Positions 27,860-37,971 of a stretch of DNA of 64,000 nucleotides are shown here, in pieces. Both the position numbers and the translations under genes were made by a program. Origin of the DNA: Acinetobacter venetianus RAG-1 = CIP 110063 (lineage in GTDB: Bacteria > Pseudomonadota > Gammaproteobacteria > Pseudomonadales > Moraxellaceae). The stretch covers positions 274,500 through 338,499 of the forward strand of contig NZ_KB849557.1 of assembly GCF_000368585.1 (NCBI RefSeq), given 5' to 3'. The notes under the pieces are model-generated. The model worked only from the letters and a program-made list of their open reading frames with translations, was not told the origin of the DNA and did no database searches. How positions within the stretch are numbered: position 1 is the stretch's first letter; each line of letters begins with the position of its first letter.

Positions 27860-29002
27860 TTAACGATTCTGCCAAATGCTTAATGCACCTTTTCGAGTCG
27901 ACACATAAAGTTGATTGTCAATCACACGCAAGGTTTGCACTTCACCGCTAGTTTTTGCACGACCAACTAACTTACCTGTTGTCGGATCAATAAGGTGAAT
28001 CACTCCATCCAAATCGCCTACTACAAGGTTTTGACCAAGCATGACTGGATTGCTTAACTTACGGTTTAATAACTCTTCATTTTGCCATACCAGTTCACCC
28101 GTAGTGAGGTTATAGGCATTCAACTTACCATCAACTGTTGATACAAATACTTTGTCATCCGCAACTTCAGGACGATTTGTACTGCTTGCATCTTCACTCC
28201 ACACCACACGTTGTGAAGCCAAATCGGTTACTGTTACTTGACCTTGGAAGCTTGTTGTCACCAAGAACTGACCAGCAACAACAGGATCACCCACGATATC
28301 AATCAATCGCTGAATATCAGAACGGCCATCACTAATTGCAACACGGCGTTGGAAGCGAGGTACACCGCTGATGATATCCAAAGCATAGATATAAGCATTT
28401 GCAGAAGCGACTAACACTGTACGTTCATCTAACGCAACGGGTGCTGGCTGTCCACGTAAGCTAAACTGAACATTTGGAAGCTTATATGCCCAAACTTGCT
28501 GTCCAGTGACCACGTCATGCGCAAATACAGTACCGTCATTAGCAAGTGTGATAACACGACCTGACTCAATCAATGAAGGTGATAAAATCGCACCTGATAG
28601 CTGTGTCGTCCACTTTTGTTCACCAGTGGCTTGATCTAAAGCAAAAAGCTGCCCTTTACGGTTACCGATAACAACAACACCTTCACCAGCTTCAACACCA
28701 GCCGTCAGTTCTTGTTTCGTGATTTTACTTTTCCAAAGACGCTGTTTACCCTGATACGCAGAAACCTGACCATCTGGATCAATAGCAAAAATCACACCGT
28801 TATCCGTATCTAGCTGTAAGCGTAAAGCTTCAGCAGCGTTCGTTGAGGAAACGCTTTGAGAAAATACGAGGTTTAAATTTTGTTGTTGCGTGATTTTTGG
28901 CAATGGATTTGGTTTTGCTTCTTTTACTTTATTGCTCGAACATCCAACCAATAAAGCTGAAGCAATTGCAATCGCCAAAGGTAGTTTTAGTTTATTCTGC
29001 AT
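27860..29002 (-). CDS. bamB: outer membrane protein assembly factor BamB
   Basis: Lipoprotein subunit of the BAM complex that inserts beta-barrel proteins, 380 residues. Signal peptide with lipobox LVGC (C21), then an eight-bladed PQQ-type beta-propeller visible as repeats such as GQLFALDQATGEQKWTTQ, GTVFAHDVVTGQQVWAYK, GKLNAYNLTTGELVWQNE and GVIHLIDPTTGKLVGR. The start codon overlaps the stop of the YfgM-like gene by one base, a pair conserved in Gammaproteobacteria. Confidence 0.97.
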   Translation of the reverse strand: MQNKLKLPLAIAIASALLVGCSSNKVKEAKPNPLPKITQQQNLNLVFSQSVSSTNAAEALRLQLDTDNGVIFAIDPDGQVSAYQGKQRLWKSKITKQELTAGVEAGEGVVVIGNRKGQLFALDQATGEQKWTTQLSGAILSPSLIESGRVITLANDGTVFAHDVVTGQQVWAYKLPNVQFSLRGQPAPVALDERTVLVASANAYIYALDIISGVPRFQRRVAISDGRSDIQRLIDIVGDPVVAGQFLVTTSFQGQVTVTDLASQRVVWSEDASSTNRPEVADDKVFVSTVDGKLNAYNLTTGELVWQNEELLNRKLSNPVMLGQNLVVGDLDGVIHLIDPTTGKLVGRAKTSGEVQTLRVIDNQLYVSTRKGALSIWQNR

Positions 29003-29700
29003 TAAGACTCATCCACTTTGGTATCTACAATTGGGCTATCGATTTCAGGATCATCTACTAAAACGCCGACACTTTCGAGTTTAATTTGTAAAAGCTGACG
29101 TTCCTGTTTACGTTTAACGAGATCATCCCATGCACTTTGATACGCTTTACGAGCAGATTCATTGTCTTTCTTAGCAACATAAATATCACCACGAAGTTCA
29201 TCGGCTGTTGCTTTGAATGATGGCTCAGTCACCGCTGTCAAAGTTTTTAAAGCATCATCATATTTCTTTTGTGCTAACTGAGCATCAGCCAAACGAAGTT
29301 TGACAATCTGTAACAGACCAGCATCTTTAATTTTTGAGTTTTCAACTTTTTTTAATGCTTTCTCAGCAGCAGCATAATCTTGCTTATCATACGCAACTTT
29401 AGCCAAAATAAATTGTGTTTGGATCGCTTGAACTGAATCAGGATCTTCTTTCACAATTTTATCTGCGGCTTCAGATAATGTTGCAAAAGCGTTCGGCTGA
29501 CTTGAGGCAGCTTTTGCTTCGTCCATTAACTTTTGCACTTTGGCCGTTTGACTTTGAGCTTCAGTAAGATTCTTCTTTTGCCAATATTCCCATCCGAAAA
29601 AGGCAATCAGGGCAATGAGAATTCCGCTAATAATTGCAGAACCATATTTTTTGGCAAACGACTTTAACTGGTCGAGTTGTTCTTCATCACTTAAACTCAT
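29002..29700 (-). CDS. YfgM-like tetratricopeptide ancillary SecYEG protein
   Basis: 232 residues: short cytoplasmic N-terminus (SLSDEEQLDQLKSFAKKYG), one membrane segment at about residues 19-40, then TPR-like helical repeats in the periplasm (DPDSVQAIQTQFILAKVAYD, DYAAAEKALKKVE, KYDDALKTLTAV). This is the organisation of YfgM, which interacts with PpiD at the SecYEG translocon. The position between hisS and bamB is the conserved one. Confidence 0.9.
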   Translation of the reverse strand: MSLSDEEQLDQLKSFAKKYGSAIISGILIALIAFFGWEYWQKKNLTEAQSQTAKVQKLMDEAKAASSQPNAFATLSEAADKIVKEDPDSVQAIQTQFILAKVAYDKQDYAAAEKALKKVENSKIKDAGLLQIVKLRLADAQLAQKKYDDALKTLTAVTEPSFKATADELRGDIYVAKKDNESARKAYQSAWDDLVKRKQERQLLQIKLESVGVLVDDPEIDSPIVDTKVDES

Positions 29701-29731
29701 GTGATTGTCCTTTTCCTAGATATTGTGCAAT

Positions 29732-31024
29732 TTATTGTTTAAATTTTTCGATAAAAAATGCTGTCAGCTCATTCAATGCCACTTGAGACTGTTCTGCTGT
29801 TGCAAGCTCTTTTACCAATAGCTGTTGAGATTCCCACTCACGCTCACCCAAGATCACAGCGAAAACCGCACCAGATTGATCAGCCTTTTTCATTTGGCTT
29901 TTCATACTGCCCTGTGAACCCGTTTTGAATCGAATCGAACTATTCACTGCTTCAAGCTGATCACGAATTTGTTCAGCTAATACCAAAGCTTTTGATTGAT
30001 AAGCAGGTTCAGCCACTAAGAAAACTTCACAATCACGAACAACTTTTGCCTGTTCAACTTGCTCAAGTAGAAGCAATAAACGCTCCATCCCCATCGCAAA
30101 ACCAACCGCTGGAACTGATTGATCTGCTTTACCTTTAAGCTGACCAACTAAGCCATCATATCGACCGCCAGCACAAACAGTACCTTGTGAACCCAACATG
30201 GTTGTGGTCCATTCAAATACCGTTTTATTGTAATAATCAAGCCCGCGAACAAGTTTTTGATTAATCACGAACTCTACACCTGCATCGGTTAAATACTGCT
30301 GTAGTTGTTGGAAGTGGTTGAGAGAATCTTCTTTTAAGAAATCGTGCAATTTCGGCGCATTTTCCAAAATCTTTTGCGTAGACTCACTTTTAGAATCCAA
30401 AATACGCAAAGGATTGGTGGTTAAACGGCGTTGAGAATCTTCATCTAATGCATCTTTGTGCTGATTTAAGAACTCGACTAATGCAGCACGATATTCTGCA
30501 CGCTCCTCTGTTTCACCCAGAGTATTCAGTTCAAGACGAACATTCGCTGCAACACCCATACGTTTCCACAAACGAGCGGTCATCAGAATGATTTCAGCAT
30601 CAATATCAGGCGTTGCCACACCAAAGGTTTCCACACCAAACTGGTGGAATTGACGATAACGACCTTTTTGAGGCTTTTCATAGCGGAACATTGGCCCAAC
30701 ATACCAAACACGCGGTGTTGCACCGCGTAATAAGTTATGTTCCAACATCGCACGTACACAACCCGCAGTTCCTTCAGGACGCAAAGTCAGTGATTCAGGC
30801 GGTGTCCCTTTGTCAAAAAAGGTATACATTTCTTTTTCAACAATATCGGTTGCATCGCCAATAGCACGCTTGAATAATCCAGTTTGCTCAACAATTGGCA
30901 AACGGATTTGTTGATAACCGTAAGCATCCATCAATGATGCAAGTTGTTGTTCCAGACTTCTCCAAGCCGCAGTTTGCGATGGAAGGATGTCATTAAAACC
31001 TTTGATAGCGACGATTGAACTCAT
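29732..31024 (-). CDS. hisS: histidyl-tRNA synthetase
   Basis: Class II aminoacyl-tRNA synthetase, 430 residues, attaching histidine to tRNA-His. Motif 2 region [23 protein letters not shown], the histidine-specific [15 protein letters not shown] and AGGRYDGL, and motif 3 [14 protein letters not shown] are all visible, followed by the anticodon-binding domain from about residue 330. It overlaps ispG by four bases (ATGA). Confidence 0.98.
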   Translation of the reverse strand: MSSIVAIKGFNDILPSQTAAWRSLEQQLASLMDAYGYQQIRLPIVEQTGLFKRAIGDATDIVEKEMYTFFDKGTPPESLTLRPEGTAGCVRAMLEHNLLRGATPRVWYVGPMFRYEKPQKGRYRQFHQFGVETFGVATPDIDAEIILMTARLWKRMGVAANVRLELNTLGETEERAEYRAALVEFLNQHKDALDEDSQRRLTTNPLRILDSKSESTQKILENAPKLHDFLKEDSLNHFQQLQQYLTDAGVEFVINQKLVRGLDYYNKTVFEWTTTMLGSQGTVCAGGRYDGLVGQLKGKADQSVPAVGFAMGMERLLLLLEQVEQAKVVRDCEVFLVAEPAYQSKALVLAEQIRDQLEAVNSSIRFKTGSQGSMKSQMKKADQSGAVFAVILGEREWESQQLLVKELATAEQSQVALNELTAFFIEKFKQ

Positions 31025-32136
31025 GATGAACTACGAATAATTTCTTTAGATTTTGCTTCTTCAAGCTCTTGAACACGTTGACGAACCATTGTTTCAATTT
31101 CATCAACCAACTGATTTGTATCAATTAAATGACTTTTCTCGCCATTACGATACACAAGTGAACGTGGAGCAGCACCCACCACCCCGATATCCGCTTCTTT
31201 TGCTTCACCCGGGCCATTCACTTTACAACCAATGACAGACACATCCATTGGTGTACGCACATCTTCTAAACGCTCTTCTAAAGCCTGCATCACCTGAATT
31301 ACATTGAATTCCTGACGTGAGCAACTTGGACAAGCAATAAAGTTAATGCCATTTGAACGCAAACCCAAAGATTTTAAAATATCGAAACCGATTTTAATTT
31401 CATCTTCAGGCTCAGCTGCAAGCGAAATACGCATGGTATCGCCAATACCTTCCATCAACAGACCACCCAAGGCGATTGCTGACTTCACTGTACCTGTACG
31501 ATAAATCCCCGCCTCAGTCACACCCAAATGCAATGGATTGTCAATTTGCTGAGAAAGTAAACGATAAGCATCCATGGTCAAAAACACATTCGATGCTTTT
31601 ACACTGACTTTAAACTCATGGAAATCTAAACGATCCAAAATATCAATATGGCGCATTGCAGATTCAAGCAAAGCTTGACCCGTTGGCTCACCGTATTTGA
31701 CTTGCAAATCTTTTTCCAAAGAGCCGGCATTCACACCAATACGGATTGAAATACCATGGTGTTTAGCAGCAGCAACAACCTCTCGAACTTTTTGATCCGA
31801 TCCAATATTACCTGGGTTAATCCGCAAACAATCTGCACCGTAATCAGCAACTGCCAATGCAATACGATGATCAAAGTGAATATCAGCAACTAAAGGCACA
31901 GAAACGCGTTTACGAATCGCACCAAATGCTTCAGCTGCTTCCATTGATGGAACTGAAACACGCATGATGTCTGCACCAGCATCTACGCAACGTTGGATTT
32001 GAGCAACAGTTGCATCAACATCACAAGTCTCAGTATTTGTCATACTTTGAACACTAATCGGCGCATCACCACCGACATACACAGAACCAACACGAATTTT
32101 ACGTGTTGGACGGCGTTTAATGGGGTTCACAATCAT
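31021..32136 (-). CDS. ispG: 4-hydroxy-3-methylbut-2-enyl diphosphate synthase (flavodoxin)
   Basis: Iron-sulphur enzyme of the MEP isoprenoid pathway, converting MEcPP to HMBPP, 371 residues. The N-terminal TIM-barrel is visible ([25 protein letters not shown]). The [4Fe-4S] cysteines are in [12 protein letters not shown] and [13 protein letters not shown]. It lies between rodZ and hisS, the conserved gammaproteobacterial order. Confidence 0.98.
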   Translation of the reverse strand: MIVNPIKRRPTRKIRVGSVYVGGDAPISVQSMTNTETCDVDATVAQIQRCVDAGADIMRVSVPSMEAAEAFGAIRKRVSVPLVADIHFDHRIALAVADYGADCLRINPGNIGSDQKVREVVAAAKHHGISIRIGVNAGSLEKDLQVKYGEPTGQALLESAMRHIDILDRLDFHEFKVSVKASNVFLTMDAYRLLSQQIDNPLHLGVTEAGIYRTGTVKSAIALGGLLMEGIGDTMRISLAAEPEDEIKIGFDILKSLGLRSNGINFIACPSCSRQEFNVIQVMQALEERLEDVRTPMDVSVIGCKVNGPGEAKEADIGVVGAAPRSLVYRNGEKSHLIDTNQLVDEIETMVRQRVQELEEAKSKEIIRSSS

Positions 32137-32158
32137 CGTATAGCTCTACTCTTTGGCA

Positions 32159-32950
32159 TTAACGAGACAAACGGAATTCTGCTTTTCCATTGACAGTATA
32201 AGGAGACAATGAAATTTGTTCCTGATTTAAAGTCAATGCTACAGCTGTCGCATCATCTAAGCGAATTTGGAACGGTGACTCACCACTCAAATTCAAAGTT
32301 GATGCTTGACGACCTGTTGCCAGTACTTTACCTGTAGCATCAACAATATGCACAGATGTTGGTCGGCTAAAGTTCAAGACAAGCTGATCTCCAGAAGTAG
32401 CGACTGCATTCCCCATTGGAAGAATCTCAACTTCAGAGTTCTTAATCTTTGGTACATCTGCATCATCTTTGTGACTTGAAGTCCAGTTTTGCACGGCCAT
32501 CACAGCTAACCATGCCAACAATAGCACGACAGCCAAAATCACAATACGCTTTAACCACTGACGGTTACGTACACTTTTTGAACCAGTTAACTTACCCATG
32601 GTTTTAATCGGTGAGTTACTCAAAGCATGACTTGCTTTAAGACCTGTATCATTCGCATAAATTTCATCGAAACGTTGAATGATCGCACTCGCATCAGCAT
32701 TTAAACATTTTGCGTATGCACGATAATATCCTTTGATAAAGGTTGCTTCTGGCAAAGATTTATAATCATCTTGCTCTAATGCCGTCAATGTTTTGACTGG
32801 CATATTCAATACGTTTGCAATCTCTTCAAGTTCTTTCTTTTGTGCAATACGAATTTGACGCAAATACTCACCAGGTCGTTGAATATTTCCTAACGTAGGC
32901 GACGGTGAGTTTGAGCCAGTTGGCTGATGTGAATTTGGATTTATTTCCAT
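32159..32950 (-). CDS. rodZ: RodZ-like cytoskeletal/helix-turn-helix membrane protein
   Basis: 263 residues: N-terminal Cro/CI-type helix-turn-helix (GEYLRQIRIAQKKELEEIAN through FIKGYYRAYAKCL, residues about 27-85), a positively charged linker, one membrane segment at about 134-150 (IVILAVVLLLAWLAVMAV) and a C-terminal DUF4115 domain in the periplasm. RodZ links MreB to the elongasome. The ORF overlaps pilF by ten bases. Confidence 0.9.
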   Translation of the reverse strand: MEINPNSHQPTGSNSPSPTLGNIQRPGEYLRQIRIAQKKELEEIANVLNMPVKTLTALEQDDYKSLPEATFIKGYYRAYAKCLNADASAIIQRFDEIYANDTGLKASHALSNSPIKTMGKLTGSKSVRNRQWLKRIVILAVVLLLAWLAVMAVQNWTSSHKDDADVPKIKNSEVEILPMGNAVATSGDQLVLNFSRPTSVHIVDATGKVLATGRQASTLNLSGESPFQIRLDDATAVALTLNQEQISLSPYTVNGKAEFRLSR

Positions 32951-33741
32951 ACGGCCTCAGTACTGTACTGTAATTGCAAATAACGTTGATATTCTGGACT
33001 ATCAGGAAATAAAGCACGCAACTGATTGACTAACACTTGCATTCCTAACTGATCCGCATTCGCTCGAGCAATGCGTAAACCTATCCAAAGCGCACGAGCA
33101 CCTTGGTTTTTCTGCCCCACATTACGAACATATTGTTCGTAGAGTTGCGATGCATCTCTATTGTTTTGTTGCAAATAGAAAATTTCCGACAACTCTAACA
33201 TTGATATTGTCGCATTTCGATTTGCTTGTAGCGCTTGTTTGAATGCTTTTTCAGCATTCGCAACATCGCCCAATTTTAAATAGATTCGCCCAAGATTTTC
33301 CAACGATTGAAAACGTTGATCATAACCTAGGGTTGCACCTGCAATCGTAAACTGCTCAATCGCCTCATTATAACGCTCCATTTGATACAAATATGTACCG
33401 TAATTATTACGAGCTTGGGCATTATCAGGTTCAGAAGAAATTGCACGCTTAAAATAAGACTCTGCTTTTTCCATATTGGTTTTGCTACCTTCTTGTTGTA
33501 GCAAAATTCCCATCATCATATTGGCATTTGCATCTCGCGAATCTATTCTCAGGGCTTGATCTAATGATCGTTTAGCCGAGTCTAAGTCACGCGTTCGAAT
33601 ATATTCTGCTGCAAGTTGTGTTCGGACTTGCACAGCTTTTTCAGGATCTTTTGTTGTCTTTGTCGATTGGCAGGCGGTTAGACCCAATACAGTGAACAAA
33701 ATAGTAGTTGCTATAATCGTTTTTGATCGAGTTGTATTCAA
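32941..33741 (-). CDS. pilF: type IV pilus assembly lipoprotein PilF/PilW
   Basis: Pilotin-type lipoprotein with TPR repeats needed for multimerisation of the PilQ secretin in type IV pili. The start is placed at TTG 33741, giving 266 residues with a signal peptide whose lipobox is LTAC. GGGGAA lies upstream and it starts 16 bases after rlmN ends. A longer in-frame ORF from 33837 would run into rlmN and put 32 charged residues before the signal peptide. TPR units are visible from about residue 60 (ANMMMGILLQQEG, ARNNYGTYLYQMERYNEAIEQF). Confidence 0.87.
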   Translation of the reverse strand: MNTTRSKTIIATTILFTVLGLTACQSTKTTKDPEKAVQVRTQLAAEYIRTRDLDSAKRSLDQALRIDSRDANANMMMGILLQQEGSKTNMEKAESYFKRAISSEPDNAQARNNYGTYLYQMERYNEAIEQFTIAGATLGYDQRFQSLENLGRIYLKLGDVANAEKAFKQALQANRNATISMLELSEIFYLQQNNRDASQLYEQYVRNVGQKNQGARALWIGLRIARANADQLGMQVLVNQLRALFPDSPEYQRYLQLQYSTEAVWK

Positions 33742-33757
33742 CGCTTTTCCCCAAGTT

Positions 33758-34993
33758 TTATCCTTGTGTGCGCAAAATTTCTTGCCGTTGCGCCACTTTC
33801 TTTTTCCACTGTTCAGCACGACGCGTGCGATCAGCAACCTGTCCCACTAATTGACCACACGCAGCATCAATATCATCACCACGTGTCTGACGAATCGTAC
33901 ACACAAATCCCGCATCAGACAAAGTTTTTTGAAATGCGATAATACGATTACGGCTTGAGCGACCATAAGGCGCATGTGGAAACGGGTTAAATGGAATTAA
34001 GTTGATCTTACTCGGTAAGTTTTTCAATAATTTTAATAATTGTTGTGCGTGCTCTGGTTGGTCATTTACGCCATCTAACATTACATATTCAATCGTTACG
34101 TGACGGCGAGCACTTTCATTACCATCTTTCGCTAAATAACGCTGACATGCAGCAATCAATTGTTCCAGTGGATACTTCTTATTAATTGGAACAAGTTCAT
34201 TACGTAACTCATCATTTGGTGCATGTAAAGAAATCGCCAAAGCGACATCAATATCTTGCGCCAATTGATCAATTTTAGGTACAACACCTGAGGTCGATAA
34301 AGTCACACGACGCTTTGACATTCCGTACGCGAAATCATCTAGCATCAATTGCATTGAACTGAGTACAGCATCATAGTTGAGTAATGGCTCACCCATACCC
34401 ATCATCACCACATTGGTCACAGTACGTTCACGCTCTGCAACAGGCACTTCTTCCATATAGGAATAGTTCGCCATCCACAACTGACCAATAATTTCAGCTG
34501 GTGTTAAATCACGTTGGAAACCTTGTTTTCCTGTCGAACAAAATGAACAGTCAAGTGCGCAGCCCACTTGTGAAGAAATACAAAGTGTCTTTCTTGCACC
34601 CGTTTTATCTTCAGCAGGAATCAAAACAGTTTCAACTAAAGAGCCTTCACCATCACCTACACGAAACACCCATTTACGTGTTCCATCTTTAGAATAATTA
34701 CGATGCACCACTTCAGGGGCTTTAATTTCGCAAATCTTTTCTAGTTTTTCTCTTAACTTACCTGAGATATTGGTCATCTCAGCAAAATCAGTCACAAAAA
34801 ATTGGTGAATCCATTTCATAACCTGACCAGCACGAAACTTCTTCTCACCTAAATCTTCAAAAAACTTTTCTAACTCTGCACGTGACATGCCTAGTAGATT
34901 CACTTTTTTGTCGGCAGCATGAACGACAGGCGTAGAAACAGACTGTTGTTTTTCATCTAAATTTTCTGATGAAACGACCACTGCAGAACTCAT
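33758..34993 (-). CDS. rlmN: 23S rRNA (A2503-C2) and tRNA (A37-C2) methyltransferase RlmN
   Basis: Radical SAM methyltransferase, 411 residues. The CxxxCxxC cluster motif is C145, C149, C152 in [13 protein letters not shown], with [12 protein letters not shown] following (SAM binding) and [17 protein letters not shown] near the end holding the catalytic Cys. The N-terminus has about 30 extra residues before the conserved [19 protein letters not shown]; an in-frame methionine at 36 lies inside the conserved part, so the long start is kept. It heads the rlmN-pilF-rodZ-ispG-hisS run. Confidence 0.97.
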   Translation of the reverse strand: MSSAVVVSSENLDEKQQSVSTPVVHAADKKVNLLGMSRAELEKFFEDLGEKKFRAGQVMKWIHQFFVTDFAEMTNISGKLREKLEKICEIKAPEVVHRNYSKDGTRKWVFRVGDGEGSLVETVLIPAEDKTGARKTLCISSQVGCALDCSFCSTGKQGFQRDLTPAEIIGQLWMANYSYMEEVPVAERERTVTNVVMMGMGEPLLNYDAVLSSMQLMLDDFAYGMSKRRVTLSTSGVVPKIDQLAQDIDVALAISLHAPNDELRNELVPINKKYPLEQLIAACQRYLAKDGNESARRHVTIEYVMLDGVNDQPEHAQQLLKLLKNLPSKINLIPFNPFPHAPYGRSSRNRIIAFQKTLSDAGFVCTIRQTRGDDIDAACGQLVGQVADRTRRAEQWKKKVAQRQEILRTQG

Positions 34994-35062
34994 GAATATT
35001 TACCTAAACCATATCAACGCTAGAAATGCTGTGCATTACTTACACAACTCAATCTATAGAAA

Positions 35063-35100
35063 ACAAAAAACCAGATAAGCAGTATACCACTTATCTGGTT
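35063..35100 (-). terminator. Rho-independent terminator after ndk
   Basis: On the minus strand AACCAGATAAG-TGGTATACTG-CTTATCTGGTT followed by TTTTG: an 11-bp perfect stem and a T tract, 14 bases after the ndk stop. Confidence 0.9.
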
Positions 35101-35113
35101 CGAATGCTTTGGA

Positions 35114-35545
35114 TTAACGAGTGCGTGGGCAGATCTCGTTATCAGCAAAGAAGTAAGCGATTTCACGCTCAGCTGAAGCAACTGAGTCAGAACCGTGAGC
35201 AGCATTTTCGTCGATGCTTACAGCGAAGTCAGCGCGGATTGTACCTGGAGCAGCTTCTTTAGGGTTAGTAGCACCTAAGATTTCGCGGTGAGCAAGAACT
35301 GCATTTTCACCTTCAAGAACAGATACAACAACTGGACCTGAAGTCATGAAAGCAACTAAATCACCAAAGAAACCACGTTCTTTGTGCTCTGCATAGAAAC
35401 CTTCAGCATCAGCTTGAGAAAGGTGTTTCATTTTAGTTGCAACGATTTTTAAGCCAGCTTTTTCAAAACGAGCAAAAATATCACCGATGTGGTTTTTAGA
35501 AACTGCATCAGGTTTAACGATAGATAAAGTACGTTCAATCGCCAT
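35114..35545 (-). CDS. ndk: nucleoside diphosphate kinase
   Basis: Balances NTP and dNTP pools by phosphate transfer through a phospho-histidine. 143 residues, the family's usual length. The N-terminal [10 protein letters not shown] and the active site H117 in NAAHGSDS are visible. TAGGAG precedes the ATG, and a promoter with a perfect -10 lies just upstream. Monocistronic by the flanking promoter and terminator. Confidence 0.98.
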   Translation of the reverse strand: MAIERTLSIVKPDAVSKNHIGDIFARFEKAGLKIVATKMKHLSQADAEGFYAEHKERGFFGDLVAFMTSGPVVVSVLEGENAVLAHREILGATNPKEAAPGTIRADFAVSIDENAAHGSDSVASAEREIAYFFADNEICPRTR

Positions 35546-35586
35546 GATTGACTCCTATTATGGTGTAAACTAAAAAAATTTGCCGC

Positions 35587-35615
35587 ATTATACCGATGTC
35601 ATCGCCAATAATCAG
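35587..35615 (-). promoter_or_regulatory. sigma70 promoter of ndk
   Basis: Minus strand: -35 CTGATT at 35615-35610, 17-base spacer, -10 TATAAT at 35592-35587. Perfect -10, weak -35. About 35 bases of leader to the ndk ATG. Confidence 0.55.
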
Positions 35616-35653
35616 CTTGAATCTGTAAAAGTTCAGCGATTTCTGATGAATTT

Positions 35654-35854
35654 TTATCGAACTTCATCCAGCCATGCCATTTGGATTGCTTCTAGCAAAC
35701 CTTCAGTTGACTTATTAGGATCATCATTAAATTCAGGTAAAGCACAAACCCATGCGTGTAAATCTGTGAAACGAATCCACTGTGGATCAACATCTGGATG
35801 TGCTTCTACGAGTTCAATTGCAATATCAATCGTATCAGTCCAACGTAAGCCCAT
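35654..35854 (-). CDS. iscX: Fe-S cluster assembly protein IscX
   Basis: 66-residue acidic protein that binds IscS and frataxin-like CyaY and modulates Fe-S assembly. It begins with GLRWTDT and contains DPQWIRFTDLHAWVCALPEFNDDP and AIQMAWLDE, close to the E. coli protein over its full length. In many genomes iscX ends the isc operon; here it stands alone between ndk and a PAP2 gene. Confidence 0.93.
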   Translation of the reverse strand: MGLRWTDTIDIAIELVEAHPDVDPQWIRFTDLHAWVCALPEFNDDPNKSTEGLLEAIQMAWLDEVR

Positions 35855-35950
35855 ATGACAACCTGAATAAATATTTGAGATTGGAGCTACTTTAACAAAA
35901 CATACGCTTGAAAAAATAGTTTTCTGTTGAGAAATTCACAACCCGATTAC

Positions 35951-36502
35951 TCACAAAACAATGTTAAAGCTTGGTGCTAAGAGAATAATACTACTTGCAA
36001 CTGTCGCACCGATTGTCGCACCGACGATCACATCACTTGGGTAGTGAAGTCCTAATACCATTCTTGATAATGCAACCAACACTGTAAATGGCAACATCAA
36101 TATCAGCAAAATTGGCTGTATATAACCTAAAGTAATTGTCACCATAACTGCGTGCAAAGTGTGACCTGACGGAAAGCTAAAATGATCCAAAGGTCGCTCA
36201 CCTAGGACTATCACTTGATGAACTTGATAAGGTCTTGGTCGTGTTGTTTTGTGTTTTAGATATTTGTATATCAGCGTACCAACCGACCCTGCGACAATTA
36301 GATATAAGATTTGAAGACCATATGCCAAGCCTTGTAAAGCCCAAACGGACAACAACATGACATACCAAAATGGCCCATCGCCCAAACGACTAATCGTTTT
36401 AAAAAATAAGGCGATACGTTGAGAATGTGAGAGATGGTTAAGGTATACACACCCTTTTAAATCTAAATCTAGTATTTTTATTTTTGCATTTTGAAGATTC
36501 AT
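35951..36502 (-). CDS. PAP2-family membrane phosphatase
   Basis: 183 residues with several membrane segments. The three phosphatase motifs are visible: KYLKHKTTRPRP, FSFPSGHTLHAV and SRMVLGLHYPSD, the usual lipid phosphatase signature of KX6RP, PSGH and SRX5HX3D. The substrate could be phosphatidic acid or undecaprenyl diphosphate. A strong AAAGGAG precedes the ATG. The glycosyltransferase gene ends 25 bases upstream, so the two probably form an operon for envelope lipid or glycolipid work. Confidence 0.88.
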   Translation of the reverse strand: MNLQNAKIKILDLDLKGCVYLNHLSHSQRIALFFKTISRLGDGPFWYVMLLSVWALQGLAYGLQILYLIVAGSVGTLIYKYLKHKTTRPRPYQVHQVIVLGERPLDHFSFPSGHTLHAVMVTITLGYIQPILLILMLPFTVLVALSRMVLGLHYPSDVIVGATIGATVASSIILLAPSFNIVL

Positions 36503-36527
36503 ATTTTTTCTCCTTTCTGAGGATACT

Positions 36528-37844
36528 TTAGGTAGAGGTCATGGGAGACTCCTTTGCTACCTGATAAAGTGCTTGTTCTAATTGTTGTACGGGCAACTGC
36601 CAGCTATTTTCTTGTACGGTTTCGCTCGCCAGCAATCCCATTTGTCTTAGTTTTGGAAGTGCTGGTAAATGACAAATGGATTGGATTAAATCGGATGTAT
36701 GTCCAAGCGGACTCAACCATCCTGTTACTTCTTGTTTTACATATTGATGCGCACAAACATAATCATATGCCACGACAGGCAGACCACTCGCTATTGCTTC
36801 TAAAACGACATTTCCAAAAGTGTCAGCCTGACTTGCAAAGGTAAATACATCTGCACTCGCATATGCTTCAGAAAGCGCTTGCCCACTCAAACTACCAGTG
36901 AAAATAACGTCTTTCGAGCTTGTTAACTTTCCTAAACGGACTCGATCTGGCCCTTCACCAACAATCACAAATTTAACATTTTCACCCTGTTGTGCTTGCA
37001 GCGCATGAAAACTCTTAATCAATACATCCACTTCTTTTTCAGGAGATAATCGCCCCACATATAGCATGACACGGGTATCAGTGTCGGCACCCCACTGTTG
37101 TCTTAGCGTTTGCGAGCGATGTTGCGGAGAAAACTTATTGGTATCTACCCCACGCCCAACAATGACTAAAGGACAAGTCACACCAAAACCACGTAAGGCT
37201 TGTTCCGTATATTGACTTGGAACACAAGTTACATCCGTACTGTTATGAAACCATGTTAAATAGCGCTGAATCGGTTTTACCAAAAAAGCCAAATCAAAGA
37301 AACGACTAAAATCATGGAATGCTGAATGGAATCCGCTTGAGACTGCAATTTTCTTTGACTTCGCCGCTTGGAGTGCCGTCAGACCCAATGGCCCTTCTGT
37401 CACAATATGCACAACATCTGGTGAAAAGCGTTCAAAAGCTTTAGATACTTTAATGTACTGCGGCCAGCCAAACTGCACACTCGGATACTTAGGGATTGGC
37501 TGTGACATGACCAAACATTCCTGATCAGGATGAAATTCAGTACATGCTGCTTTTTGAATTGGACGGACTAATAAGATTTTATGTCCAAGGCGTTGTAACC
37601 CTTGGCAAAGCTGCATCATTGATAAGGCAACACCATTTATTTCAGGCGGCCATGTTTCAGTCACAATTGCAATTTTTAAACGGGGACGTACGAGTTCTTC
37701 AAGCTCAGAAAACTCATTTTGCTTATTTTTAAGCTGTTTCCTTTTGAAGTAGAATTTAAAACTATCTGGAAACTGATCTTGCTTTAATAAAGATGTCGCG
37801 TATGTACTTTGCATATCGCCATCCATTTGTGTCGTTATTTTCAT
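36528..37844 (-). CDS. family 1 (GT4-type) glycosyltransferase, MgtA-like
   Basis: 438 residues with GT-B organisation. The N-terminal acceptor domain begins at about residue 57 with KIAIVTETWPPEINGVA, and HIVTEGPLGLTALQAAK follows. The C-terminal donor domain has VMLYVGRLSPEKEVDVLIKS, KFVIVGEGPDR and the EX7E-like VLEAIASGLPVVAYD. The pattern is that of GDP-mannose-dependent mannosyltransferases of the MgtA type, but donor and acceptor are not readable. About 55 residues before the catalytic fold are unconserved, so the start could be further in (in-frame ATGs at codons 7 and 11). Confidence 0.87.
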   Translation of the reverse strand: MKITTQMDGDMQSTYATSLLKQDQFPDSFKFYFKRKQLKNKQNEFSELEELVRPRLKIAIVTETWPPEINGVALSMMQLCQGLQRLGHKILLVRPIQKAACTEFHPDQECLVMSQPIPKYPSVQFGWPQYIKVSKAFERFSPDVVHIVTEGPLGLTALQAAKSKKIAVSSGFHSAFHDFSRFFDLAFLVKPIQRYLTWFHNSTDVTCVPSQYTEQALRGFGVTCPLVIVGRGVDTNKFSPQHRSQTLRQQWGADTDTRVMLYVGRLSPEKEVDVLIKSFHALQAQQGENVKFVIVGEGPDRVRLGKLTSSKDVIFTGSLSGQALSEAYASADVFTFASQADTFGNVVLEAIASGLPVVAYDYVCAHQYVKQEVTGWLSPLGHTSDLIQSICHLPALPKLRQMGLLASETVQENSWQLPVQQLEQALYQVAKESPMTST

Positions 37845-37916
37845 GCTTTACAGCTTATAAATAATTTTTGACACTTTAATGATCAGTGTATGACAGTTTT
37901 TTGACAGTCTTAAAAT

Positions 37917-37951
37917 AAAAAATGCCCAACCTCACCATGAAATTAGACATT
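37917..37951 (-). terminator. probable terminator after apaH
   Basis: Minus strand AATGTCTAA ... TTGGGCATT (two G-U pairs, 13-base loop) followed by TTTTTA, about 20 bases after apaH. Confidence 0.45.
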
Positions 37952-37971
37952 CAAACCATATCGTCAGATAA

